Positions 36,351 to 43,867 of a stretch of DNA of 64,000 nt are shown one piece after another. The stretch is from contig NZ_CP140255.1 in the NCBI RefSeq assembly GCF_034479615.1, positions 124,001-188,000 on the forward strand. Reading direction: 5' to 3'. The notes below the pieces were generated by a model, which had not been told where the DNA came from, made no database searches, and saw nothing but the letters and a program-made list of their open reading frames with translations. Origin of the DNA: Vreelandella neptunia (GTDB lineage Bacteria > Pseudomonadota > Gammaproteobacteria > Pseudomonadales > Halomonadaceae). Positions within the stretch are counted from its first letter, which is position 1; each line of letters opens with the position of its first letter. The position numbers and the translations under genes were made by a program.

Positions 36351-36426
36351 AAAACGCCTTCATCAACGCGATTAGAAAAGCGCTACCAGAAAAAACAGGC
36401 CTATATATTTCTTTCCAAAACCTGCA

Positions 36427-36443
36427 TGCACTAAAGTGGTGCA
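36427..36443 (+). promoter_or_regulatory. NtrC enhancer site upstream of ntrB
   Basis: TGCACTAAAGTGGTGCA differs from the 17-bp NtrC consensus TGCACC-N5-GGTGCA at one base. Its centre is about 130 bp before the start predicted from the downstream sigma-54 promoter, the standard enhancer distance. Confidence 0.8.
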
Positions 36444-36456
36444 TTGCCAGGGGCGT

Positions 36457-36473
36457 TTGGCACGACAAGTGCG
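36457..36473 (+). promoter_or_regulatory. Secondary sigma-54-like promoter
   Basis: TTGGCACGACAAGTGCGC has GG and GC spaced by 10 bases and a perfect -24 TGGCACG block; it lies only 14 bases after the NtrC site. It may be an alternative start or a decoy. Confidence 0.45.
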
Positions 36474-36538
36474 CTAAAACGATCCACCCGCTTCCGTTGC
36501 GATGCCCGCAAGCCGTGCAAATGGGCATCAATGCATAG

Positions 36539-36555
36539 TTGGCGCGCTTTTTGCA
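36539..36555 (+). promoter_or_regulatory. Sigma-54 promoter of ntrBC
   Basis: TTGGCGCGCTTTTTGCA matches the sigma-54 consensus TGGCACG-N4-TTGCA at all but one position, GG at 36541-36542 and GC at 36553-36554. Start is expected near 36565, 30 bases before the ntrB ATG. Confidence 0.8.
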
Positions 36556-36595
36556 GCTCCCTCATTGATCATCCACCTGTAGGTCTGTATCGGCG

Positions 36596-37684
36596 ATGGA
36601 AGACGCGATTTTTCAGGACACCACCATGCATCAGCGTTTGCTTGAACATCTCACCACGGCGGTATTGCTGCTAGACGGCGAATTGCGTGTGCGCTGGATG
36701 AACCCTGCCGCTGAAGCGTTGCTAGCGGTCAGCCTTAGCCGTGTTCACGGCATTAGCCTGGACACGCTACTCGGCGGGGATGAAAGCATTGACGATGTAT
36801 TGGCCAAGGCGCGGGATGCGTTTCACCCCTATACCCAGCGTGAAGCGCGCATTACCCCGTTGAATAGTGAACCGCTAACGGTTGACTACACGGTGACGCC
36901 GTTATCCGACGATGAGCTGCTGCTGGAAGTGGAGCCGCGGGATCGGCTGATGCAGATCTCTCGGGAAGAGGCGTTGACCACTCGCCAGGAGACCATCAAG
37001 GTGCTGGCCCGCGGGCTCGCCCATGAAGTCAAAAATCCGTTAGGTGGCATTCGCGGGGCGGCGCAGCTATTAGAGCGGGATCTAGACGACCCGGCGCTGC
37101 GCGAATATACCCATATTATTGTGGAGGAGGTGGATCGGCTGCGCGATCTGGTCGACTCCATGCTCGGACCTAACCGGATGCTTAAACACGAGCCGGTCAA
37201 TATTCATAAAGTGCTGGAGCGAGTGCGGGCGCTGCTGATTGCCGAACACCCTTGTGTGACCATCAGCCGTGACTACGACCCCAGCTTGCCCGACCTTTCC
37301 GGCGATGAGTCGCAAATGATTCAGGCAGTGCTCAACGTGGCCCGTAATGCGGTGCAGGCCATGAGTGATGCGCAAACGCCGGAACCTTGCTTAATACTGC
37401 GCACCCGAGCCCGTCGCCAGTTTACCCTTGGTGCTGAACGCCACCGGCTGGTGAGTGAAGTCGCGGTCATCGATAACGGCCCTGGGGTTCCGATAGCGCT
37501 GCAGGAAACGCTGTTTTACCCAATGGTGTCGGGACGCGCGGAAGGCAGTGGCCTTGGGCTTTCTATCGCCCAATCGATTTTGCATCAGCATCAAGGATTG
37601 ATCGAATGCGACTCACGCCCTGGACACACCGAATTTCGTTTACTGATTCCCATGGTTATTAATTACACCGGAGAAGCGTCATGA
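36596..37684 (+). CDS. glnL: Nitrogen sensor histidine kinase NtrB
   Basis: Cytosolic kinase/phosphatase that with PII sets NtrC phosphorylation. Of 362 residues, about 10-115 form a PAS domain (LLEHLTTAVLLLDGELRVRWMNPAAEALL). The H-box is GLAHEVKNPLGGIRGAAQLLER with His143. The ATPase domain shows NVARNAVQAM, VIDNGPGVP and GSGLGLSIAQSI. The first ATG (36596) is used; MHQRLLEHL ten codons later is an alternative. Its stop overlaps ntrC in ATGA. Confidence 0.95.
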   Translation: MEDAIFQDTTMHQRLLEHLTTAVLLLDGELRVRWMNPAAEALLAVSLSRVHGISLDTLLGGDESIDDVLAKARDAFHPYTQREARITPLNSEPLTVDYTVTPLSDDELLLEVEPRDRLMQISREEALTTRQETIKVLARGLAHEVKNPLGGIRGAAQLLERDLDDPALREYTHIIVEEVDRLRDLVDSMLGPNRMLKHEPVNIHKVLERVRALLIAEHPCVTISRDYDPSLPDLSGDESQMIQAVLNVARNAVQAMSDAQTPEPCLILRTRARRQFTLGAERHRLVSEVAVIDNGPGVPIALQETLFYPMVSGRAEGSGLGLSIAQSILHQHQGLIECDSRPGHTEFRLLIPMVINYTGEAS

Positions 37685-39108
37685 CTGAGGCTGCACGTAA
37701 TGATGTTGCGCGGGTGGTCATTGTCGATGATGACCGCGCTATCCGCTGGGTGTTGGAGCGCGCCTTGGCGCAACCCGACCTTGACGTTGAGTGTATCGAG
37801 CGCGCCGACGTTGCCCTGACGCGTTTGTTGGAAAACCCACCCGACGTGCTGGTCACCGATATTCGTATGCCGGGCATCGATGGGCTGGATCTTATGTCCC
37901 GGGTACGCGAAGCGCATCCTGACTTGCCGGTGATCGTGATGACCGCGCACTCCGACCTGGACAGCGCCGTAGCCTCGTATCAGGGCGGGGCGTTTGAATA
38001 CCTGCCCAAGCCGTTTGATGTTGACGAGGCCCTGGCGCTGGTGCGCCGCGCCGTGGCCCACGCTCGGGAGCGCCAGCGTCCAGTCGCCGTGCCGGAAGGT
38101 TTAAACGCCGAAATTATCGGTGAAGCGCCCGCCATGCAGGAGGTGTTTCGCGCCATTGGCCGTCTTTCTCACTCCCACATCACGGTGTTGATTAACGGGG
38201 AATCGGGTACCGGTAAAGAGCGCGTTGCCCAGGCGCTTCATCAGCACAGTCCGCGAGCGGGCAAGCCGTTTATTGCTCTCAACATGGCGGCGATTCCTCG
38301 CGACTTGATCGAGTCTGAGCTGTTTGGTCACGAGAAGGGCGCGTTTACCGGTGCGGCCCAGCAGCGCCAGGGGCGTTTTGAGCAGGCTAACGGCGGCACG
38401 CTGTTTTTGGACGAAATAGGCGATATGCCCGCTGAAACTCAAACGCGGCTACTGCGCGTGCTGGCCGATGGCGAGTTTTATCGCGTTGGTGGGCATACCC
38501 CGGTCAAAGTGGATGTACGCATTATTGCTGCCACCCACCAAAACCTTGAGGTGCTGGTGGACGACGGCCGCTTCCGGGAGGATTTGTTTCACCGCTTGAA
38601 CGTGATCCGTATCCATCTGCCCAAGCTTGCCGAGCGCCGTGAAGACATTCCGCGCTTAACGCGGCACTTTTTAGCCGAAGCGGCGAAAGAGCTGACCACG
38701 GATATCAAGGTGCTGACCAGCGAAGCGGAAGCCCACTTAACGCGTTTGCCGTGGCCCGGCAACGTGCGCCAGTTAGAAAATATCTGCCGTTGGCTCACTG
38801 TAATGGCGTCAGGGCGTGAAATTCTGGTTGAAGATCTTCCGCCGGAGCTGCGTTCACCCAGTGCTTCGGAAAGCAGCGCCCACGGCGATTGGCGCACGGC
38901 GTTTCGCGACTGGGCGGATCATGCCCTGGCTGAAGGCCATACTCATCTGCTGGAAGAAGCGGTGCCCGATTTTGAGCGGATCCTGATTGAGACAGCGCTA
39001 AAACATACCGGCGGGCGTAAAGGTGAAGCCGCTGAGCTGCTGGGCTGGGGGCGCAATACGCTCACGCGTAAACTGAAAACACTATTACCGGCACTCGCTG
39101 ATGAGTAA
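37681..39108 (+). CDS. glnG: Nitrogen response regulator NtrC
   Basis: Sigma-54 activator for nitrogen-limitation genes. Of 475 residues, 1-125 are the receiver with Asp60 ([10 protein letters not shown]). The AAA+ domain has GESGTGKE (Walker A), [10 protein letters not shown] (sigma-54-contact loop), [12 protein letters not shown] (Walker B) and the R-finger region LFHRLNVI. The C-terminus is a Fis-type HTH ([25 protein letters not shown]). Coupled to ntrB by a 4-base overlap; NtrC sites upstream of ntrB suggest autoregulation. Confidence 0.97.
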   Translation: MTEAARNDVARVVIVDDDRAIRWVLERALAQPDLDVECIERADVALTRLLENPPDVLVTDIRMPGIDGLDLMSRVREAHPDLPVIVMTAHSDLDSAVASYQGGAFEYLPKPFDVDEALALVRRAVAHARERQRPVAVPEGLNAEIIGEAPAMQEVFRAIGRLSHSHITVLINGESGTGKERVAQALHQHSPRAGKPFIALNMAAIPRDLIESELFGHEKGAFTGAAQQRQGRFEQANGGTLFLDEIGDMPAETQTRLLRVLADGEFYRVGGHTPVKVDVRIIAATHQNLEVLVDDGRFREDLFHRLNVIRIHLPKLAERREDIPRLTRHFLAEAAKELTTDIKVLTSEAEAHLTRLPWPGNVRQLENICRWLTVMASGREILVEDLPPELRSPSASESSAHGDWRTAFRDWADHALAEGHTHLLEEAVPDFERILIETALKHTGGRKGEAAELLGWGRNTLTRKLKTLLPALADE

Positions 39109-39109
39109 T

Positions 39110-39982
39110 CTATTCGTCAGCGAGTATATACACCGCATCGGCTAGGGTGGGGTCGGGCAGGGTGCAGTCGCTCATTTGCCAGGGCAGCAGGCTCACGGTG
39201 TTGCTAACGCCCAGGGCATTGAGCTGATAGGCAACGCCTTCGTTATAGCTCACATGGCCTAGCCCCATTAAGCCCACCACCAGGGCGCCGCCCTGCGTGG
39301 CTTCTGTCAGGCGCTGGGCCATGGCGATATCCCAGGTGAGCTGCGCTTGAATAAAACGCTCAAGCGATTCGGGGTCATCGCCCATGGCGTGCTGATTAAA
39401 TACTTCGGTGAGCCTTGAGCGGTAACTGGCGCTGGCGGGGAATGGCGACGGGACCGCATGGCGTTCATCCGCGGGCACGTGCTCCCAGCCATCATTGACC
39501 AGGCGCTGGCGCAGATCCGGGGTAATGTTGAGCGCGACCAACGGAATTTTTGCCATCCGGGCAAACTCTAAAATCGGCATATACAGCGCTGAATCAAACC
39601 CCCACGCCTCATCCCACTGCGTTTGCTCAAGCATGGTGGCACTATCCAACTCATCGGCGACCCAGGCATCAAGAGCCGGCTGAGCGCTGCGCGGCAGCAT
39701 CTCCAAGCCAATTACTAGATCATCGCGGAGGGCATGCAGTCCCGCTAGGGTGTGCAGTTGCCAGCGATGGTGGGCTCTCTCATCGTGCTGTTCACCCAGT
39801 AATACCACTTGTTGCTGGGCCGCCGTCTGCAGCAGCTCACTACTGGTGAATGGCTGCCCTTCCTGCCACCACTGCCCTGGGCTTGGACAAACCGCCAGAG
39901 CTACATTGGGCAGCAGGCTAGCCAGCGCTAAAGCCGCGAGTAGTCCAAAGTGTTGTCTATTGCGGTTATTGTGTCGCTTCAA
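39110..39982 (-). CDS. ChaN-like exported protein
   Basis: ChaN/EreA-like (haem-binding uptake, Tiki-superfamily) protein. The core is VVLLGEQHDERAHHRWQLHTL (conserved GExHD-type motif), VIGLEMLPRSAQPALD, and VVGLMGLGHVSYNEGVAYQL. The first ATG of the frame would lie inside an upstream gene. A TTG at 39982 gives 290 residues with a clean signal peptide (QHFGLLAALALASLLPNVALA), overlapping the preceding small gene's end. A Cys follows after ALAV, but the -1 residue is not a normal lipobox residue. Function in iron/haem handling is by family only. Confidence 0.75.
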   Translation of the reverse strand: MKRHNNRNRQHFGLLAALALASLLPNVALAVCPSPGQWWQEGQPFTSSELLQTAAQQQVVLLGEQHDERAHHRWQLHTLAGLHALRDDLVIGLEMLPRSAQPALDAWVADELDSATMLEQTQWDEAWGFDSALYMPILEFARMAKIPLVALNITPDLRQRLVNDGWEHVPADERHAVPSPFPASASYRSRLTEVFNQHAMGDDPESLERFIQAQLTWDIAMAQRLTEATQGGALVVGLMGLGHVSYNEGVAYQLNALGVSNTVSLLPWQMSDCTLPDPTLADAVYILADE

Positions 39983-40139
39983 TGCGTCTGATCTCGGCAA
40001 GTAATGCTTCTGCTTCTTCGGTAAGCGTGGCATTGGCACGCATATCGCCATTGCGTGAAGCCTCCATGGCAGCTTGTAGTTTGCGTTCATACTCTTGCTG
40101 AAGCTTCTTTTTGGGGTCGCGCTTAAACATTCCTAACAT
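39966..40139 (-). CDS. DUF6435 small protein
   Basis: 57 residues from the ATG at 40139, MLGMFKRDPKKKLQQEYERK, with GGAG upstream. It matches the small helical DUF6435/Lacal_2735-type proteins (F-x-x-DP-x-KKL...Y...A-x-x-RNGD...AE). Function unknown. The last codons overlap the proposed chaN start, so the two are probably translated together. Confidence 0.8.
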   Translation of the reverse strand: MLGMFKRDPKKKLQQEYERKLQAAMEASRNGDMRANATLTEEAEALLAEIRRIEATQ

Positions 40140-40228
40140 GAGCAATCTCCTCACTATCTACGTAATGGTGTACACCATTTGTATAGGTTTAGGGTGCTCG
40201 TGTCGAATGTTTGTTTTAGCTAGGCTTG

Positions 40229-40756
40229 CTAATGGTTCTGTGCGGGCGCACTGCACTGGCGTAAAAAACGCTCAAAATCGAGCAAAATAGTCTCCAGGCT
40301 GGCGTGCAGGCGATGATCGTCATCTACCATCCGCAGCGATAGACGCTGCAGGCGGGCACGTTCGATCACCGGTTCAGGGGCAATCACGTCATCCTGCCAG
40401 CCGTGAATAATATGTGTGTGCCGCGCTTGTATCATCAGCGACGTTTCTGGGTAGTCGGCAAGCCCCAGCGCGGGTGCCAACAGAAAGCAGCCCAATACCG
40501 GCCGTTGAGCGCTAACTGCCGCGCTTAACCAGCCCCCTAAGCTTGAGCCTGCCAGCACACACTGAGCTGGGTCGTCTCCGCGCTCGACCAAGACTCGCAG
40601 CAAGTATTCGAGGCGCTGCTGTGGCTCTGCCATGCCCCGGTAATCCATAACAACGGGCTCACAGTCATCCAGCTTTTCAGCGACCCCTTTCAGCGCCTGG
40701 GTTTTCAGTGCGCCCGGCCCGCTCTCAAGGCCATGGGACAGATAAACAATCATCAT
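40229..40756 (-). CDS. YqiA-like alpha/beta-fold esterase
   Basis: 175-residue cytosolic hydrolase: YLSHGLESGPGALKTQALKG at the N-terminus, nucleophile in LAGSSLGGWLSAA (about 68-80), acid in IIHGWQDDVIAPE, and His in VDDDHRLHASL. The size and motif order match the YqiA/UPF0227 esterase family. The natural substrate is unknown. Confidence 0.8.
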   Translation of the reverse strand: MMIVYLSHGLESGPGALKTQALKGVAEKLDDCEPVVMDYRGMAEPQQRLEYLLRVLVERGDDPAQCVLAGSSLGGWLSAAVSAQRPVLGCFLLAPALGLADYPETSLMIQARHTHIIHGWQDDVIAPEPVIERARLQRLSLRMVDDDHRLHASLETILLDFERFLRQCSAPAQNH

Positions 40757-40761
40757 AACGT

Positions 40762-40893
40762 TTAGCTCGCTGCGCGCTGGATAGCTTCGCCACCCTGTTG
40801 AAGGTCTTCACCCGCACCACGAATGGTATTACAGCCGCTGACCAGCAGCAGTGTAGTGATTATGAGTATGCCTAGGGCAACTGGGCGTTTCAT
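40762..40893 (-). CDS. Entericidin family lipoprotein
   Basis: 43-residue precursor with a membrane segment and lipobox LVSG-Cys21, then the family mature sequence CNTIRGAGEDLQQGGEAIQR. A perfect AAGGAG precedes the ATG. EcnA/B-type lipoproteins are small cell-envelope proteins, in E. coli linked to stress and stationary phase. Missed by length filters. Upstream of the esterase gene on the same strand, by only 5 bases. Confidence 0.9.
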   Translation of the reverse strand: MKRPVALGILIITTLLLVSGCNTIRGAGEDLQQGGEAIQRAAS

Positions 40894-41184
40894 ATCGATC
40901 TCCTTGAACATATGGGGTAAATCAGATGGGGTAAAGAGGTGGCCTTTGAAGCCTGGCCTGAGTGAGGTGTAAAACCAAATGATTAGTCAGCAAAAATAAT
41001 CCCTGCGTGGACGTTTTGCCACGGTTTTCTACCTAGCTGGGCGTGAAAGTGTGCCCCTAAGGTCTGTACTTATGTCGCATGTGTCAGTTCTATACATCAA
41101 AATGACCGTTCGTGAGTGATTTTTGGCATGCTTTTTGTTTTATAAGCAATTGTTTTTTAAAGTTATATTTTTTCAATGGGGCTT
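40894..41184. other. AT-rich intergenic region without a visible gene
   Basis: No credible frame or strong hairpin seen. It is more AT-rich than its surroundings and probably contains the promoters for the entericidin gene (minus) and the small RNA (plus). No clear GacA box (TGTAAG-N6-CTTACA) was found. Confidence 0.5.
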
Positions 41185-41201
41185 TTGGCGCAATACATGC
41201 A
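41185..41201 (+). promoter_or_regulatory. Sigma-54-like promoter upstream of the small RNA
   Basis: TTGGCGCAATACATGCAT has GG at 41187-41188 and GC at 41199-41200 separated by 10 bases, with a good -24 block. It would start a transcript near 41211. I saw no convincing sigma-70 promoter nearer the first hairpin, but absence is not proven. Confidence 0.4.
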
Positions 41202-41269
41202 TTTACTAGGTGGTTGCACAGAAATGTTTCAGTTATTCAGCTGTTTAGAGTTAAACGTTCAAATCTAGT

Positions 41270-41451
41270 GTTTGCAAAAAACTGAGTGAGTGGGCTGACA
41301 AGCAAAAGGAAGGCAGGAAGCCGAAAGATAAACAGGATGTTGAAGGATATTCAGCCCACTCACTGGTTACAGCGCAAGGAGGCGCTGTTCATCAAACAAA
41401 GGAGTGGTCTGATGCAAAACAACCATCTCATGAAAATGAGGTGGTTTTTTT
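41270..41451 (+). ncRNA. CsrB/RsmZ-like CsrA-sequestering small RNA (candidate)
   Basis: Six GGA motifs occur in about 100 bases, all as AGGA: 41308, 41316, 41335, 41345, 41378 and 41401. Several are displayed in hairpin loops: GGC-AGGAA-GCC (41312-41322), AACA-GGA-TGTT (41331-41341) and CAGCGC-AAGGAG-GCGCTG (41370-41387). ACAGGATGT equals the CsrA SELEX core. A 14-bp outer helix (41285-41298 with 41351-41364) encloses the first four. A terminator ends it. The 5' end is not determined. This matches RNAs that titrate CsrA/RsmA. No conserved protein frame is seen. Confidence 0.7.
41421..41451 (+). terminator. Terminator of the small RNA
   Basis: AACCATCTCAT (41421-41431) pairs with ATGAGGTGGTT (41436-41446) including one G-U, with a GAAA loop, and continues in seven T residues. 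Confidence 0.88.
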
Positions 41452-41637
41452 GTGCGCGCAGCTTTATATATTAGATATTGATTTTAAATGGTTTTTTTGA
41501 ACGTCTTGTCGTGCGGTAACTGTACGGATCGCTACCGCACAGATTAATGCGTTGTTTTGGTCTATCCTTCGATGAAATCGAAATGCAGCGGTTAGAAAAC
41601 GTCAACGTAACGACCGCTCACTATCAGGGACAAGATT

Positions 41638-41769
41638 ATGGCGATGGCATTGATGTTATGCATGTTTGTTTTGTTCTTAGGGTTCTCAGGACTGGGCGTG
41701 TATATGATGTTTAAGACATCATTCATGGCTAGAATTGATGAGCGTGATGATATGCCGCCTGATATTTAA
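41638..41769 (+). CDS. Small single-helix membrane protein
   Basis: 43 residues: an N-terminal membrane helix (MALMLCMFVLFLGFSGLGVYMMF) and a charged cytosolic tail (ARIDERDDMPPDI). AGGGA precedes the ATG and a strong terminator follows 17 bases after the stop, so it is probably a real monocistronic gene. No family was recognised. Confidence 0.6.
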   Translation: MAMALMLCMFVLFLGFSGLGVYMMFKTSFMARIDERDDMPPDI

Positions 41770-41786
41770 CTACCTGCCTTGAAAGT

Positions 41787-41815
41787 AAAACGCCCGCATA
41801 AGCGGGCGTTTTTGC
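41787..41815 (+). terminator. Rho-independent terminator after the small membrane protein gene
   Basis: AAAACGCCCGC (41787-41797) pairs with GCGGGCGTTTT (41802-41812), loop ATAA; T-rich on both sides, so it can act in either direction, also for the convergent PAP2 gene. Confidence 0.9.
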
Positions 41816-41876
41816 GCTGACTGTCTATCACGCGGCTGTCCATCAAAGGGTTGTCCATTAAGGGGCAGGACGCGTT

Positions 41877-42416
41877 TTACCCCATCCAATACAGGCTGGC
41901 CAAGGCAAAAGCGTAGCCCATCGCTGCCCCTGCCAGCACATCGCTGACATAGTGCAATCCTAACCCTACCCGTGAGATCGCTATCAGCAGCGTTAATGGC
42001 AGCACCACCGGTAGCAGCCAGGGCGTGTGGGCGACGACTAAAACGCTAAACATCACTGCGTGCATGGTATGGCCGCTGGGAAAGCTGTATCGGTCACGGG
42101 CCGGTTCACAGCATTCAATACCTTCACTATAGGTAATGAAGGGCCGTTCACGGCATAAGCGGGTTTTCACTAGCCGATATACCGCCACGGCAAATAGTGC
42201 GATGACGCTGTACTGCAAAACACGCCAGGCGCCATTTGGCTGAAGCCAAGGCTGGGCGAGAATCAGCAGCACCCAAACAGGCCAATCGCCTAAGCGGCTG
42301 GCGGCCTGAAGTGTGATTCGCCAGGGGCGGTAGGTCGACAGCCGCGAAATGCGCTGGCAGAACTGCCACTCCAGCAGGTCAAGACGATCGAATACGACAA
42401 GCGGACGCGGGCGCAT
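41877..42416 (-). CDS. PAP2-family membrane phosphatase
   Basis: 179-residue integral membrane lipid phosphatase-like protein. The three catalytic motifs are present: KTRLCRERP (KX6RP, about 84-92), PSGHTMHA (about 113-120) and SRVGLGLHYVSDV (SRX5HX3D, about 149-161). Likely dephosphorylates a polyprenyl or phosphatidyl lipid. It starts 38 bases inside the end of the glycosyltransferase gene, so the two form an operon. Confidence 0.88.
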   Translation of the reverse strand: MRPRPLVVFDRLDLLEWQFCQRISRLSTYRPWRITLQAASRLGDWPVWVLLILAQPWLQPNGAWRVLQYSVIALFAVAVYRLVKTRLCRERPFITYSEGIECCEPARDRYSFPSGHTMHAVMFSVLVVAHTPWLLPVVLPLTLLIAISRVGLGLHYVSDVLAGAAMGYAFALASLYWMG

Positions 42417-43542
42417 GATGAGCCTCCTGGGCTTGGTGTAGGTAACTCAAAAACTGCTCGGCAATCCCCGTCCAGCTCTGCTCAAGGGCACGTAAACGCG
42501 CTACTCGGCCTAAACGAGCGTAATCAGCGGGGTGTTGGCACAGCTCCACCGCTGCCTGTTGGAAAGCGGCGCTATTACCAGCTGGGACGGTGACACCGTT
42601 GTGGCCGCTGCTAATCAGTTCAGCGCTGGCTGCGTGATCATAGGCCACCACGGCTAAGCCGCTGGCCATGGCTTCCGCCACTACATTGCCCCAGGTTTCG
42701 GAAAGCGAGGGGAAAATAAACAGGTCGGCGCTGGCGTAGTGGCGAGCGAGGGATTCTTGCCCTACGAAACCAGTGAAATGGGCATCGGGGAGCGCCTTTT
42801 CCAGCTGTGCCCGTGCGGGGCCATCGCCAACGATTACCTGGGCGATATCGGGCCGTACCTCGCGCATGGCTTGAAGGCTTTCATGGAGCAGGGTGAGGTT
42901 TTTTTCTGCGGCTAACCGGCCAACGTAAAGGGCCACCGGCTGATGCTCGCTGACCCCCCAGCGCTGGCGCAATTGAGCATCGCGATGGTTGGGTGAGAAG
43001 CGCTCTCCATCCAGCCCGCGTGATAGCACATGGACACCCCGGATCCCTTGTCGCTGCAGGGCTTTAGCTTGCTGATGAGTCGGCACTAACGTCAAGTCAC
43101 AGCCGTTATGGAAGTAGCGTAGGTAGCGGCGTGTAGTCGAAGCCAGCCAATTGACGCCGTAATCTTCACAGTAGTGGTCAAAGTTAGTATGCCAGCCTGC
43201 TACCAAAGGGATATTGAGTTGCCGTGCCGCTTGGCGTGCCGCCCAGCCGAGAGGGCCTTGGGTCGCTAGGTAGATAACATCGGGGCGATGTTGGCGCCAA
43301 AAACGGCGCAGCGTAGTGGGCCTAACCAGCCCCACTTGCACATCCGTGTAGCCGGGTAAGGCAAAGCGTTGCACCTGTAATTCCCGGTTAACACCGGTTG
43401 CATTCCCTGCGCTTCGAGGTCGCGGGCGGATCACATCTACCGGCACTCCTTGCCGGTTAAGTTCATAGCTTAACCGGCTCAACGTATGGGCAACACCATT
43501 GATGTCCGGTGACCATGTCTCACTAACGATGCAGAGCCGCAT
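42379..43542 (-). CDS. GT4-family glycosyltransferase
   Basis: 387-residue GT-B enzyme. The N-terminus MRLCIVSETWSPDINGVAHTLSRL is typical of MgtA/PimB-like transferases, with GWHTNFDHYCEDYG (about 117-130). The donor domain has VALYVGRLAAEKNL (about 203-216) and the EX7E-like signature SETWGNVVAEAMASGLAVVAYD. With the overlapping PAP2 gene it resembles glycolipid synthesis pairs (sugar transfer to a diacylglycerol made by a PAP2 enzyme), which is an inference. Confidence 0.87.
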   Translation of the reverse strand: MRLCIVSETWSPDINGVAHTLSRLSYELNRQGVPVDVIRPRPRSAGNATGVNRELQVQRFALPGYTDVQVGLVRPTTLRRFWRQHRPDVIYLATQGPLGWAARQAARQLNIPLVAGWHTNFDHYCEDYGVNWLASTTRRYLRYFHNGCDLTLVPTHQQAKALQRQGIRGVHVLSRGLDGERFSPNHRDAQLRQRWGVSEHQPVALYVGRLAAEKNLTLLHESLQAMREVRPDIAQVIVGDGPARAQLEKALPDAHFTGFVGQESLARHYASADLFIFPSLSETWGNVVAEAMASGLAVVAYDHAASAELISSGHNGVTVPAGNSAAFQQAAVELCQHPADYARLGRVARLRALEQSWTGIAEQFLSYLHQAQEAHHAPASACRIRSS

Positions 43543-43867
43543 AAGCGATTCATCCCTTTATCACGTTTTCGTCCAGTGTGGGAGAGGTGAATGACACTGC
43601 CGAGTCAAACAGGTGAATAAGTGATGACACGCTTAAATAAATAGGTTGATAGATAAAGTGCTACAGTCATCTATTCCTATATCAGTTCAATGTTAAATTT
43701 GGATGGCAGTTTTATTTTAAATCACATTAAAAAATAAGTTCCCTAAAAAATAAAACTTTAAAATTAATGAAATATAACTCCTTTAAGGTTGCCTGCGTTG
43801 AGGCGTTATTCGTCCTTCATTGTGCCTTCGCAAAGCGCAAGCATTAACTACTTCAATGGGAACAATC
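43543..43867. other. AT-rich porin upstream region
   Basis: About 43640-43790 is markedly AT-rich, with runs such as TTTTATTTTAAATCAC and CCCTAAAAAATAAAAC, and holds no gene. It presumably contains the porin promoter and binding sites for nucleoid proteins or OmpR-type regulators; no specific site could be named. Confidence 0.5.

Noticed and set aside
41105..41135. Second sigma-54-like element TTTTTGGCATGCTTTTTGTT
   Set aside because: The -12 GC is GT, so a key base is missing.
41286..41474. 62-codon frame over the small RNA
   Set aside because: It starts inside the RNA's first hairpin and runs through the terminator; composition is not protein-like.
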